Source: an uncultured Verrucomicrobiales bacterium
GTDB taxonomy: Bacteria; Verrucomicrobiota; Verrucomicrobiia; Verrucomicrobiales; DEV007
Assembly: GCA_937893785.1 (NCBI GenBank)
Contig: CALCSP010000439.1
Location: 1 to 6,079 of the forward strand
Direction of reading: 5' to 3'
Length of the DNA stretch: 6,079 nt
The position numbers were made by a program, and so were the translations under genes. Shown here one piece after another: positions 1 through 5,967 of the stretch. The notes beneath the pieces are model-generated. The model saw only the letters and a program-made list of their open reading frames with translations. It did not search any database and was not told where the DNA came from. Numbering within the stretch: position 1 is the stretch's first letter; each line of letters begins with the position of its first letter.

Positions 1-970
1 CGCGGAGCCCTTGAACGATGTGCCTGAGATTGGCGATGGGGGCAAACCAATATCTTCTTCGGATCAAAATGTTGGTCCTCAAGAAAAACAGCCCTATTCG
101 TCGAGTATTCCTACAGGACCTTTGCAGCCTGCAGGAGTTCCTGATAAGGGTTATGGCACTGGAGATGCTGATGCTCACTTCAGCAAAGCCCCCCCTTTAT
201 TCGAAGATGCATTGAGCCAGAATGAAGGAGTTAGTAGTGGTTTTGCAGATGAAAGTCAGGTGGCTAGTGAGGATTCTTTTCCTCCCAAATTACCGAATTT
301 CCCCCCTGATGCTGGTCAGGAGAACGGAACGTTTTTCACGGGTTTTGAGAACCAAGAGGCATCGGATACGCTTCCAGCACCTTTAAGTGTTTCTGACTTG
401 GAGCCACTTTCAATGGAGGGAGGAGGAGATTTGCTTAAAGCGCACTTGATGAAGGCAGAGCCCCTGGAGTCACTTTCTCCTCTAGCAGCAGATGTTTCTG
501 GGCTTTCGGACTTTTCAAGTAAAACGACGCCAGATCCGGAAGTAGAGGTGTCAGGAACTGCTTTAGATTCAACTTCATCAAGAATTGCTGATCAGTCCAC
601 TCTTCGTGCGTTGTTAATGACTGATTTGCAGATAGATGGCCAGATGGTTGTCGGGCATTGTACGTCTCTGGATGGGATTCATCAATGTGTTGCCTGCACT
701 GCGGATGGAAGAATCAATGCTTCGTCAATTTCAGGAGAATCTTCCGAGGTTGATTTAATTTCCCTTATAGGAAGTGTACAGACTCTCACCGAAGCATTTG
801 AGACAGGTTTGGAAGGCCCTTTAACTTTCTCAAGTGCCAAGGGGTTCGTTAGTTTTTTCGCTAGCTGTGATGCCTGCCTTGGTATTTTGCACTCTGAAGG
901 TGCCTTGAAATCAGGTGTTCAGGAACGCCTTCGATTGATTGCCAGTGTGTTGAATGCGGAATGTAATTAA
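1..970 (+). CDS. Probable Roadblock/LC7-domain protein with long disordered N-terminus (5' end outside window)
   Basis: The reading frame is open to the window edge (first full codon at base 2) and ends at TAA 968-970. The TTG at base 11 is probably an internal codon, so the gene is 5'-truncated here. Numbering residues from that TTG, about 1-195 are low-complexity: rich in Ser, Pro, Gly, Asp and Glu, with no membrane segment and no signal peptide visible, and probably disordered. Residues about 197-316 look folded. They carry the pattern of a Roadblock/LC7 domain: a 'DGIHQCVACTADGRINASS' strand-turn-strand at 221-239, an amphipathic helix around 247-265, and further strands before a C-terminal helix. 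Roadblock proteins commonly bind small Ras-like GTPases (MglB with MglA) or act as dimeric scaffolds. No GTPase gene is visible in the window. A 99-bp gap with a candidate promoter separates it from exbB. The domain call rests on pattern only, and the cellular role is unknown. Confidence 0.6.
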   Translation, partial: AEPLNDVPEIGDGGKPISSSDQNVGPQEKQPYSSSIPTGPLQPAGVPDKGYGTGDADAHFSKAPPLFEDALSQNEGVSSGFADESQVASEDSFPPKLPNFPPDAGQENGTFFTGFENQEASDTLPAPLSVSDLEPLSMEGGGDLLKAHLMKAEPLESLSPLAADVSGLSDFSSKTTPDPEVEVSGTALDSTSSRIADQSTLRALLMTDLQIDGQMVVGHCTSLDGIHQCVACTADGRINASSISGESSEVDLISLIGSVQTLTEAFETGLEGPLTFSSAKGFVSFFASCDACLGILHSEGALKSGVQERLRLIASVLNAECN

Positions 971-988
971 ACTGATGAGTTCACTTGA

Positions 989-1018
989 TTGAGGTGTGGA
1001 CTTTATGCATTGTGTAAT
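989..1018 (+). promoter_or_regulatory. Candidate sigma70-type promoter ahead of the exbB operon
   Basis: TTGAGG (989-994) is separated by 18 bp from TGTAAT (1013-1018). These match the consensus -35 at 4 of 6 bases and the -10 at 5 of 6. The site lies in the only sizeable non-coding gap before the five-gene run starting at 1070. It would give a transcript leader of roughly 45 nt. It was found by eye in AT-rich DNA, so a chance match is quite possible. Confidence 0.35.
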
Positions 1019-1042
1019 TAGTGCCAATTTATTCAATTTAGC

Positions 1043-1054
1043 TTATCTAGATAA
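1043..1054. repeat. 12-bp perfect palindrome just upstream of exbB
   Basis: TTATCTAGATAA is its own reverse complement and ends 15 bp before the exbB ATG. Two copies of CAATTTA, offset by 9 bp, lie immediately upstream (1025-1031 and 1034-1040). The position, downstream of the candidate promoter and within the predicted leader, would suit an operator. A 12-bp palindrome is expected about once by chance in a window of this size, so only its placement is suggestive. Confidence 0.3.
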
Positions 1055-1069
1055 CGTTGCCGATTAGAC

Positions 1070-1783
1070 ATGATTGAGATGATTAGCAAGGGTGGACCAC
1101 TAATGTGGTTGTTGCTCGCCTGTTCCATACTGGTCTTGGGAATTTTCGCTGAGCGACTGTTCCTGTTTCATCGATCTTCTATTAATGTTGGTGAATTCCT
1201 TCAGGGGCTGGCAAACCTTATACAGAAGAGAAATTACGCAGAGGCTCTTCATGAATGTGCCGGCACTCCGGGACCGGTTGCCAGAGTGATTCATTCTGCT
1301 GTAATTAGGCATGAAGTGAAGCGATCGGAACTGAAGGATATTGTCCAGGAGTCCGGTCAGTTGGAGGTGCCTAAGCTTGAACGTTATCTGTCGGTCATGA
1401 TGACTATTGTATATATTGCGCCTCTTATTGGTTTGCTTGGTACCGTTATTGGACTTGTGGATACCTTTGTTGTGTTTAATGCGATGAGCGGCCAGGCGAC
1501 CATTGCTAACCTTTCAAAGGGCGTTTACCAAAGTCTGATTACATCGGCGGCAGGATTGGCAGTCGCTATACCTGCTTTTATCCTGTATTCTTATCTGAGG
1601 ACATACGTCAGGACTCTCATGCATGATATGGAGAGAGGTGGTATTGAGATTGTGAATATCATTGAGGATGCCCGAAATAATTCTGAGATCATCTCTTTTT
1701 CCAGTTCGCAGGCTCTCGGTAATGATTCAATAGGGGGTGAGAGTGTGGATAAGGGCAGCAGATCCGGGACCAAGGCAACATAA
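1070..1783 (+). CDS. exbB: MotA/TolQ/ExbB-family proton channel protein
   Basis: This inner-membrane protein forms, with ExbD, the proton-conducting motor that uses the proton gradient to drive a TonB-type (or Tol-type) protein. The 237 residues show the family topology. Helix 1 is at about 11-33. A cytoplasmic loop runs to about 105 and contains the 'GPVARVIHSAV' segment. Helix 2 is at 108-135 with the signature 'APLIGLLGTVIGLVDTF' (117-133). Helix 3 is at about 155-178 with 'SLITSAAGLAVAIPAF' (155-170). After that comes a tail of about 58 residues, the last 30 being Ser/Gly-rich and probably unstructured. The start is ATG 1070; a second ATG at 1079 is possible, and neither has a clear Shine-Dalgarno. 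The exbD-like gene follows 3 bp downstream. ExbB fits better than TolQ because a TonB-like gene follows and no tolB or pal is present. MotA is unlikely, as no flagellar genes are seen and the protein is too short. Confidence 0.88.
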   Translation: MIEMISKGGPLMWLLLACSILVLGIFAERLFLFHRSSINVGEFLQGLANLIQKRNYAEALHECAGTPGPVARVIHSAVIRHEVKRSELKDIVQESGQLEVPKLERYLSVMMTIVYIAPLIGLLGTVIGLVDTFVVFNAMSGQATIANLSKGVYQSLITSAAGLAVAIPAFILYSYLRTYVRTLMHDMERGGIEIVNIIEDARNNSEIISFSSSQALGNDSIGGESVDKGSRSGTKAT

Positions 1784-1786
1784 TTA

Positions 1787-2200
1787 ATGAAGCTGGAGAG
1801 TACGCTGCGCTCGGGTCGCGGGTTTTTGCATTTTGCCTCGCTGCTGGATATCCTATTTTTGGTATTATTGTTCTTTTTGTTGAGTTCCAATGCAGTTGTT
1901 CGTTCAGGTATTGCCGTTTCAGTACCGCAATCGCGGTCAGCGCTGGAGGCGGCGGCAAGTGCTGACATTATTACCCTGTCAGGTGGCAACCCTTCCCAGA
2001 TTTTTTTCAATGACCGGCTGGTAACCACCGGGGAGTTGGAGAATGAGTTGGCTGAGGGGCCCGGCGCAAGGGGCAATGGTCAGGTGGTTCTTCGCGCTGA
2101 CCAAGCTGCGCCATACGGACAGGTGATCAAGATCAGCAACATCGTGGTCGGAAATGGCTATTCACTCATATTAGCCACGCGACCTGAGCTAGATCAATGA
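1787..2200 (+). CDS. exbD: ExbD/TolR-family biopolymer transport protein
   Basis: ExbD is the single-helix partner of ExbB, and its helix carries the acidic residue that takes part in proton transfer. This 137-residue protein has a short N-terminal cytoplasmic stretch and one helix at about 17-35 with Asp21 in 'LLDILFLVLLFF'. That Asp is in the place of the essential Asp of the family (Asp25 in E. coli ExbD). A small periplasmic domain follows, ending with the typical 'VVLRADQAAPYGQVIKIS' strand-helix (100-117) and 'LILATRP' (127-133). The length is normal for the family. ATG 1787 is 3 bp after the exbB stop. The TGA stop overlaps the next gene's ATG as ATGA (2197-2200), which suggests translational coupling. 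No clear Shine-Dalgarno is visible. Confidence 0.87.
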   Translation: MKLESTLRSGRGFLHFASLLDILFLVLLFFLLSSNAVVRSGIAVSVPQSRSALEAAASADIITLSGGNPSQIFFNDRLVTTGELENELAEGPGARGNGQVVLRADQAAPYGQVIKISNIVVGNGYSLILATRPELDQ

Positions 2201-2943
2201 GCGAGATGGTCAAAGATAATGCTGAAAACATTCTGACCTTTAACTGGAAGGAGAGTGGGCGCAGGCCTTTCTGGCTATTATTTTTTATTTTGTTGTCATG
2301 CGTGGGGCATCTTGTTTGTTTTTATCTTTTCCGGGTTGTTTATCCTCCACAAAAGAGAGAGCTTGTTAGTGCCGCCACCGTTACCATACTGGACTCTTCT
2401 GATTTGTTAACGAGCCAAGTCCTTGCCAAAATTAATGACCGGGTTTTAGCCCTTGATGGATCTGATAACATGGAGGCACTGTCTGCATTAACTGATACAG
2501 GTATCCGGTTCAGGCCCTTTTTTGAGGGGTATCAGCCACCGTTAAGGGAATTGCCACGATTTGAAACAGACGTGAAGACGTCATTTTTCCCAGCTGGTGG
2601 GTTGTTTCTTCCTCCCATTAACTCTCGAGGCAGTAAACTGCCACCGCAAACCTCTGAGGTTTTATTTAAACCGGTGGTCAGCATTGATTGGGAAGATAGG
2701 GAGCGCAAAGTACTGCGCGAATTTGAATGGATGCCTGCAGTGGAGGTCCAGCGCCCTTTAGATAGTGATGAGTGTTTGTTTTATGTAGGAGTTGATCGTT
2801 TCGGTCAGGTTATTCATGCCCTCCCCGAGCAGAGTGCAGGAGGTCTAATGGATTCAGAATTGTTGATAGCTTTGCGAAAAATGCGCTTTGCCTCAGCCGA
2901 GTATTCTATGATTGATTGGGCTTGGATATCGTTTCGCTGGTAG
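2197..2943 (+). CDS. Divergent TonB-like energy transducer
   Basis: This 248-residue protein is probably the periplasm-spanning partner of the ExbB/ExbD pair. It has a cytoplasmic N-terminus of about 23 residues and one helix at about 24-46. Within the helix, Ser34 and His38 keep the S-x3-H spacing of the conserved Ser16/His20 in E. coli TonB. The periplasmic part (47-185) has scattered prolines but lacks TonB's long Pro-Glu/Pro-Lys repeats. The last 55 residues resemble the TonB C-terminal fold: a strand 'LFYVGVDRFGQVIHAL' (194-209), a Ser/Gly-rich turn, 'DSELLIALRKMRFAS' (219-233) and a final strand 'WAWISFRW'. The YP motif of classical TonB is not seen. The gene overlaps exbD by 4 bp, which supports a shared complex. 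It could instead be a TolA-like or unrelated Exb-linked protein, and the client receptor is not visible. Confidence 0.65.
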   Translation: MSEMVKDNAENILTFNWKESGRRPFWLLFFILLSCVGHLVCFYLFRVVYPPQKRELVSAATVTILDSSDLLTSQVLAKINDRVLALDGSDNMEALSALTDTGIRFRPFFEGYQPPLRELPRFETDVKTSFFPAGGLFLPPINSRGSKLPPQTSEVLFKPVVSIDWEDRERKVLREFEWMPAVEVQRPLDSDECLFYVGVDRFGQVIHALPEQSAGGLMDSELLIALRKMRFASAEYSMIDWAWISFRW

Positions 2944-2964
2944 ATATAAGCATTTTTATTTCCG

Positions 2965-3204
2965 ATGTTTGAAATTTCCCTTCCATATATCATAGTTGCT
3001 TATCTAGTGGTTATTTTGGCCGTTTTATTTGGAGTCTGGGTGACCGGTGATTGGAATCGTAAGCGTCGTGAAAAACAGGACCGGAAGTTCAGATTGGTTT
3101 GCAATATTTGTGGGGTGCCATATGAGGATCGTAGCCGCAACCCGATTCCTCCCTGCCCGAATTGCGATGCGTTGAATGAGAGGATAGGGCTCCGTGATTT
3201 ATAG
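2965..3204 (+). CDS. Small membrane-anchored zinc-ribbon protein, function unknown
   Basis: I do not recognise this 79-residue protein as a named family. It has one hydrophobic helix at about 6-27 and then a strongly basic stretch 'NRKRREKQDRK' (31-41). By the positive-inside rule this puts the C-terminus in the cytoplasm. The C-terminal part carries two CxxC knuckles, Cys46/Cys49 ('CNIC') and Cys64/Cys67 ('CPNC'), 14 residues apart. This arrangement would bind one zinc ion as a rubredoxin-like ribbon. The gene lies 21 bp after the tonB-like gene and 18 bp before fabF on the same strand, so it is probably in the same operon. The ATG is preceded by a T-rich stretch and no Shine-Dalgarno. The intact frame, the ordered cysteines and the tight packing argue for a real gene. 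A role as a membrane-tethered adaptor is only a guess. Confidence 0.75.
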   Translation: MFEISLPYIIVAYLVVILAVLFGVWVTGDWNRKRREKQDRKFRLVCNICGVPYEDRSRNPIPPCPNCDALNERIGLRDL

Positions 3205-3222
3205 TTTTCTTAGCAGTTATCA

Positions 3223-4470
3223 ATGAGTGATCGAAGAGTAGCAATTACAGGAATTGGGGTTCTAAGCCCCGTTGGCAATGAGCTTGAGCAGTTCTGGGAT
3301 TCTCTCGTTGAGGGTAAGAGCGGTATTGGCCATATCACAAACATTGATGCGTCTAATTTTGCTTGCCGCATCGGTGGAGAGATAACGGACTTTGATCCGA
3401 AAATTTATTTCAAGAATCCCAAGGATGCCCGGCGGACTGATCGATATGGCCAAATGGCAATGGCTGCTGCCAAGATGGCCTATGAGGATAGCGGAATGGA
3501 AGAGTGCAACTTTGATCCTTTCCGGTTTGGTTGCATGGTTGGGAGTGGAATAGGGGGGTTAATGACTTTGGAGAAGCAACACGAGGTATACCTGAACAAG
3601 GGCCCTAGCCGCGTATCTCCCTTCACGATCCCGATGATGATCGGCAATATCGCCAGTGGCCTAATTTCGATGGAATACGGGCTTTGCGGTCCCAATATGT
3701 CGATCGTTACGGCATGTGCTACTGCCAATAACAATATTGGTGAGGCTTGGCGGATGATTAAGTTCGGGGATGCCGATATATTTCTTGCCGGAGGAGCGGA
3801 GGCATCTATTTCTGCCATGGGGCTTGCTGGTTTTGCTTCAATGAAAGCCTTGAGTTTACGGAATGATGATCCTGTAAGAGCTTCTCGGCCCTTTGATAAA
3901 GATCGTGACGGATTTGTTATGGGAGAGGGTGCTGGTGTGGTTGTGATTGAGGAATTGGAGCATGCAAAGGCTAGGGGGGCTGAGATTTACTGTGAGTTGG
4001 CAGGATATGGAGTTTCCGCTGATGCCCACCATATGACTTCACCTCATCCTGAAGGAGTTGGGGCAGGGCGTTGCATGGACATGGCTATGCGGCATGCCGG
4101 AGTAAATCCTTCTGATGTTGATTATGTGAATGCACATGGAACATCCACTTTCCTCGGGGATATTTGTGAAACCAAGGCGATCAAGGATTCATTCGGAGAG
4201 CATGCGCTTAATGGCCTACTTGTCAGCTCAACAAAGTCCATGACAGGACATTTACTTGGTGCGGCAGGAGGGGTCGAACTTGCCGCATGCGTGCAGGCAA
4301 TCAGGACGGGCACGGTGCCGCCAACGATTAATCTTGAAAATGCCGATGAGGAATGTGACCTGGATTACGTTGCCAATCATTCACGGCAAAAGGATGTGAA
4401 AGTAGCCCTTAGCAACAGTTTTGGTTTCGGCGGACACAATGCAACATTAATCGTGAAGTCCATGGACTAG
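3223..4470 (+). CDS. fabF: Beta-ketoacyl-[acyl-carrier-protein] synthase II
   Basis: FabF condenses malonyl-ACP with a growing acyl-ACP in type II fatty-acid synthesis, in the cytoplasm. The 415-residue length is normal (E. coli FabF is 413). The start 'RRVAITGIGVLSPVG' is typical. The catalytic triad is complete: nucleophile Cys165 in 'VTACATANNNIG', His305 in 'NAHGTST', and His343 in 'TKSMTGHLLGAAGG', with the conserved Lys338 in the same motif. The C-terminal loop 'SNSFGFGGHNATLIV' includes Phe400, the position of the acyl-pocket gatekeeper in FabF. 'TSPHPEG' (272-278) is also a family landmark. An acpP gene often precedes fabF, but here the small zinc-ribbon gene does, so fabF sits at the end of the exb-type run. 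ATG 3223 lacks a Shine-Dalgarno. The gene is convergent with apt, and its TAG stop is inside a long inverted repeat. A polyketide-type KS is unlikely given the gene context. Confidence 0.95.
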   Translation: MSDRRVAITGIGVLSPVGNELEQFWDSLVEGKSGIGHITNIDASNFACRIGGEITDFDPKIYFKNPKDARRTDRYGQMAMAAAKMAYEDSGMEECNFDPFRFGCMVGSGIGGLMTLEKQHEVYLNKGPSRVSPFTIPMMIGNIASGLISMEYGLCGPNMSIVTACATANNNIGEAWRMIKFGDADIFLAGGAEASISAMGLAGFASMKALSLRNDDPVRASRPFDKDRDGFVMGEGAGVVVIEELEHAKARGAEIYCELAGYGVSADAHHMTSPHPEGVGAGRCMDMAMRHAGVNPSDVDYVNAHGTSTFLGDICETKAIKDSFGEHALNGLLVSSTKSMTGHLLGAAGGVELAACVQAIRTGTVPPTINLENADEECDLDYVANHSRQKDVKVALSNSFGFGGHNATLIVKSMD

Positions 4471-4530
4471 GAAGAGATTGCTTTGCCTTGGCAAAAGATT
4501 CTAGCGTATCAACGCTAATGGCTTCCTAGT
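4466..4530. terminator. Candidate bidirectional terminator: three-stem inverted-repeat structure between fabF and apt
   Basis: A perfect 9-bp inverted repeat, ACTAGGAAG (4466-4474) with CTTCCTAGT (4522-4530), encloses two further perfect hairpins. These are TTTGCC/GGCAAA (4482-4487 and 4490-4495; effectively a 5-bp stem with a 4-nt loop) and TAGCGT/ACGCTA (4502-4507 and 4512-4517, 4-nt loop). The stop codons of both convergent genes lie within the outer stem. In the fabF direction no T-run follows the hairpins. In the apt direction the inner hairpin is followed by GAATCTTTT, a weak T-tract. A shared transcription end for the two genes is the simplest reading, though it is not a classical intrinsic terminator. 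Confidence 0.55.
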
Positions 4531-5056
4531 AGGCAAGCACGGTTTCCACTCGGCAAACATCGAGGCGCTTTCTGCCGCCGAGGGACTCCAGTTCGATAAA
4601 GAAGGAGAGTGCAACAATTTCACCGCCAATACTATTGATTAACTTTACTGCCGCTTCGGCAGTGCCACCGGTGGCAAGTAGATCATCGACGATCAACACA
4701 TTTTCACCTGGCATGACGGCATCCTTGTGGATTTCAATCTCTGCTTCTCCGTATTCCAAGCTGTATGACTCGGTTTCCGTGGCCCAGGGGAGCTTTCCTT
4801 TCTTTCTTATCGGAACGAATCCCGCTCCGAGTTCCATGGCAACAGCGGCGCCAAATATAAATCCTCTAGCGTCTATCCCCACCACTTTGTCGACAGTTTC
4901 TTCTGCTGCTGTGGCAGCAAGCGCCCGGATTGCGGTGGCAAATAGTTTACTGTCACCAAGCACGGGTGTAATATCTTTGAAGAGAATACCGGGCTTTGGA
5001 AAATCGGGAACGTCCCGAATGGCCTCCGAAAGTTTTTGAAGTTCAGGCTGGTGCAT
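4526..5056 (-). CDS. apt: Adenine phosphoribosyltransferase
   Basis: Apt makes AMP from adenine and PRPP in purine salvage, in the cytoplasm. From the ATG at 5056 (minus strand) it is 176 residues, close to the usual 170-183. Landmarks in order are 'DVPDFPKPGILFKDITPVL' (15-33), 'GIDARGFIFG' (60-69, adenine-binding region), 'RKKGKLP' (84-90, flexible catalytic loop), 'LEYG' (100-103) and the PRPP-binding loop 'VLIVDDLLATGGTA' (120-133). The stop is TAG (complement of 4526-4528). A TTG three codons upstream (5065) would extend it to 179 residues. I prefer the ATG because it is the stronger start codon, because family alignment begins well inside either version, and because a possible -10 element overlaps the TTG. 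The gene stands alone on its strand, convergent with fabF and divergent from the CcsA/HemX-like gene. Confidence 0.95.
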   Translation of the reverse strand: MHQPELQKLSEAIRDVPDFPKPGILFKDITPVLGDSKLFATAIRALAATAAEETVDKVVGIDARGFIFGAAVAMELGAGFVPIRKKGKLPWATETESYSLEYGEAEIEIHKDAVMPGENVLIVDDLLATGGTAEAAVKLINSIGGEIVALSFFIELESLGGRKRLDVCRVETVLAY

Positions 5057-5155
5057 GCTGGGCAATGTTTCCCGAGCAGTTCGGTCAGGTCAAATCCCAA
5101 GATCTCATTTCTTTGCATTACAGGATAGGGCGGCTATGTTCCCCCTTTTTCTAAT
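5057..5155. promoter_or_regulatory. Divergent intergenic region with weak candidate promoters for apt and the ccsA/hemX-like gene
   Basis: Transcription of apt (-) and the CcsA/HemX-like gene (+) must start in or near this 99-bp gap. On the + strand, TTTGCA (5112-5117) and TATGTT (5135-5140) are 17 bp apart, each matching consensus at 4 of 6 bases. This would give a very short leader. On the - strand, TTGACC (complement of 5088-5093, 5 of 6) has a poor -10, AACATT (complement of 5064-5069), 18 bp away. The -35 hexamer overlaps a tandem GGTCA pair (5083-5092). All of these are eye-found matches. Confidence 0.35.
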
Positions 5156-5944
5156 ATGGATCGCCTTTTCCTTGGCTTGGCCACAGTGTTTTTTGCTGGT
5201 GGTTTTATTTATGCCATCGCCTGCCTACGTGCGGGAAAATATAGGCATTCCACCGGAAACCTGATTTCAATTGTTGTAGGGCTTGTGTGCCAGACATTTT
5301 TTCTATATGAGCGTGGTCAGCTGCATGGCCGCTGCCCTGTGACCAATGTATTGGAAATTCTGGTTTTTGTTTCGTGGGCAATGGTTCTTATTTATCTGGT
5401 AGTGGGGCGCACCTACCGTCTATCTCTGATGGGGGTGTTTACGTCTCCGGTTGTCTTTGTCACCTGCCTCATGGCGCTCCTATTCCCCCTCGATTATGAA
5501 GCGGCCAGTGCTGCTGCCGCCCTTAAAAGTAAGGCAGATGCTTGGGTGGAATTTCATATCGGTATTTCTCTGTTGGCTTATGGGGCATTTGGCATGTCTT
5601 TCATTGCTGGGGTAATGTTCCTGATACAGGAGAGGCAGGTGAGGCAGGCAAACCTCAAGACGCTTTTTTATAGCCTGCCCCCCATGCAGAACCTGAATTC
5701 GGCCTTATTAAGGCTTTTGATCGTTGGCATGGTCCTGTTGACTGCCGGAATTGGATCAGCCCACGTAATCACTGCGTCAGGCAACCAGCACCCTATATGG
5801 CCGCTGTATTTAATCTGGCTTGTTTATGCCCTTCTTTGTTTTGTTAATTTTTTCAGCGGATTAAGCCCGAGACGATTGGCAACCGGTGCAACAGTGGCTT
5901 TTCTTTTTCCCTTGGTCAGTTTGTGGGTCATTGCCTCCCATTAA
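5156..5944 (+). CDS. CcsA/HemX-family cytochrome c assembly-type membrane protein
   Basis: This 262-residue integral membrane protein belongs, by pattern, to the family of CcsA/ResC/HemX/YpjD (cytochrome c assembly protein domain). Hydrophobicity suggests eight helices at about 3-23, 34-52, 63-83, 88-110, 131-157, 184-205, 214-232 and 240-259. Family landmarks are 'LHGRCPVTNVLEILVF' (56-71, His57), 'EFHIGISLLAYGAFGMSFIAG' split across 132-152 (His134) and 'LIQERQVRQ' (156-164). The tryptophan-rich heme-handling WWD motif of true CcsA is not evident. The corresponding place reads 'HPIWPLYLIWLVYALL' (212-227), without the usual Asp-Pro-Lys-Glu. This points to the shorter HemX/YpjD branch. hemA starts 23 bp downstream, as in hemX/hemA-type clusters. 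In B. subtilis HemX influences HemA levels, and a similar role here is inferred. The ATG is preceded by a pyrimidine tract and no Shine-Dalgarno. Confidence 0.8.
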   Translation: MDRLFLGLATVFFAGGFIYAIACLRAGKYRHSTGNLISIVVGLVCQTFFLYERGQLHGRCPVTNVLEILVFVSWAMVLIYLVVGRTYRLSLMGVFTSPVVFVTCLMALLFPLDYEAASAAAALKSKADAWVEFHIGISLLAYGAFGMSFIAGVMFLIQERQVRQANLKTLFYSLPPMQNLNSALLRLLIVGMVLLTAGIGSAHVITASGNQHPIWPLYLIWLVYALLCFVNFFSGLSPRRLATGATVAFLFPLVSLWVIASH

Positions 5945-5967
5945 GCTAAGTTTTTTCGTTACTGTTA

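Noticed and set aside
18..215. 65-codon + strand frame within the Roadblock-domain gene
   Set aside because: It lies in another frame of a longer continuous gene that is open to the window edge, and has no domain or start signal.
1591..2076. 161-codon open frame on the - strand across the exbB/exbD junction
   Set aside because: It is antisense to two well-supported membrane-protein genes, and its translation shows no recognisable domain or membrane pattern.
1070..2943. Reading the exbB/exbD/tonB-like genes as a tolQ-tolR-tolA set or as flagellar motA/motB
   Set aside because: No tolB or pal follows, the ExbB protein is short for MotA, the ExbD protein lacks an OmpA-like peptidoglycan-binding domain, and the third protein resembles TonB better than the coiled-coil TolA.
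3480..3818. 112-codon - strand frame inside fabF
   Set aside because: It is antisense to the conserved catalytic core of fabF and has no supporting features.
4466..4530. tRNA or small structured RNA gene at the fabF/apt junction
   Set aside because: The three-stem fold recalls a cloverleaf, but there is no T-loop or CCA-end sequence, and the outer stem overlaps coding sequence on both sides.
4635..5039. 134-codon open frame on the + strand inside apt
   Set aside because: It is fully antisense to apt, whose motifs are unmistakable; the Ser/Ala-rich translation is typical of a shadow frame.
5055..5264. 69-codon + strand frame overlapping the start of the CcsA/HemX-like gene
   Set aside because: It overlaps the real gene in another frame, and its apparent hydrophobic segment is read from the DNA encoding the first helix of that protein.
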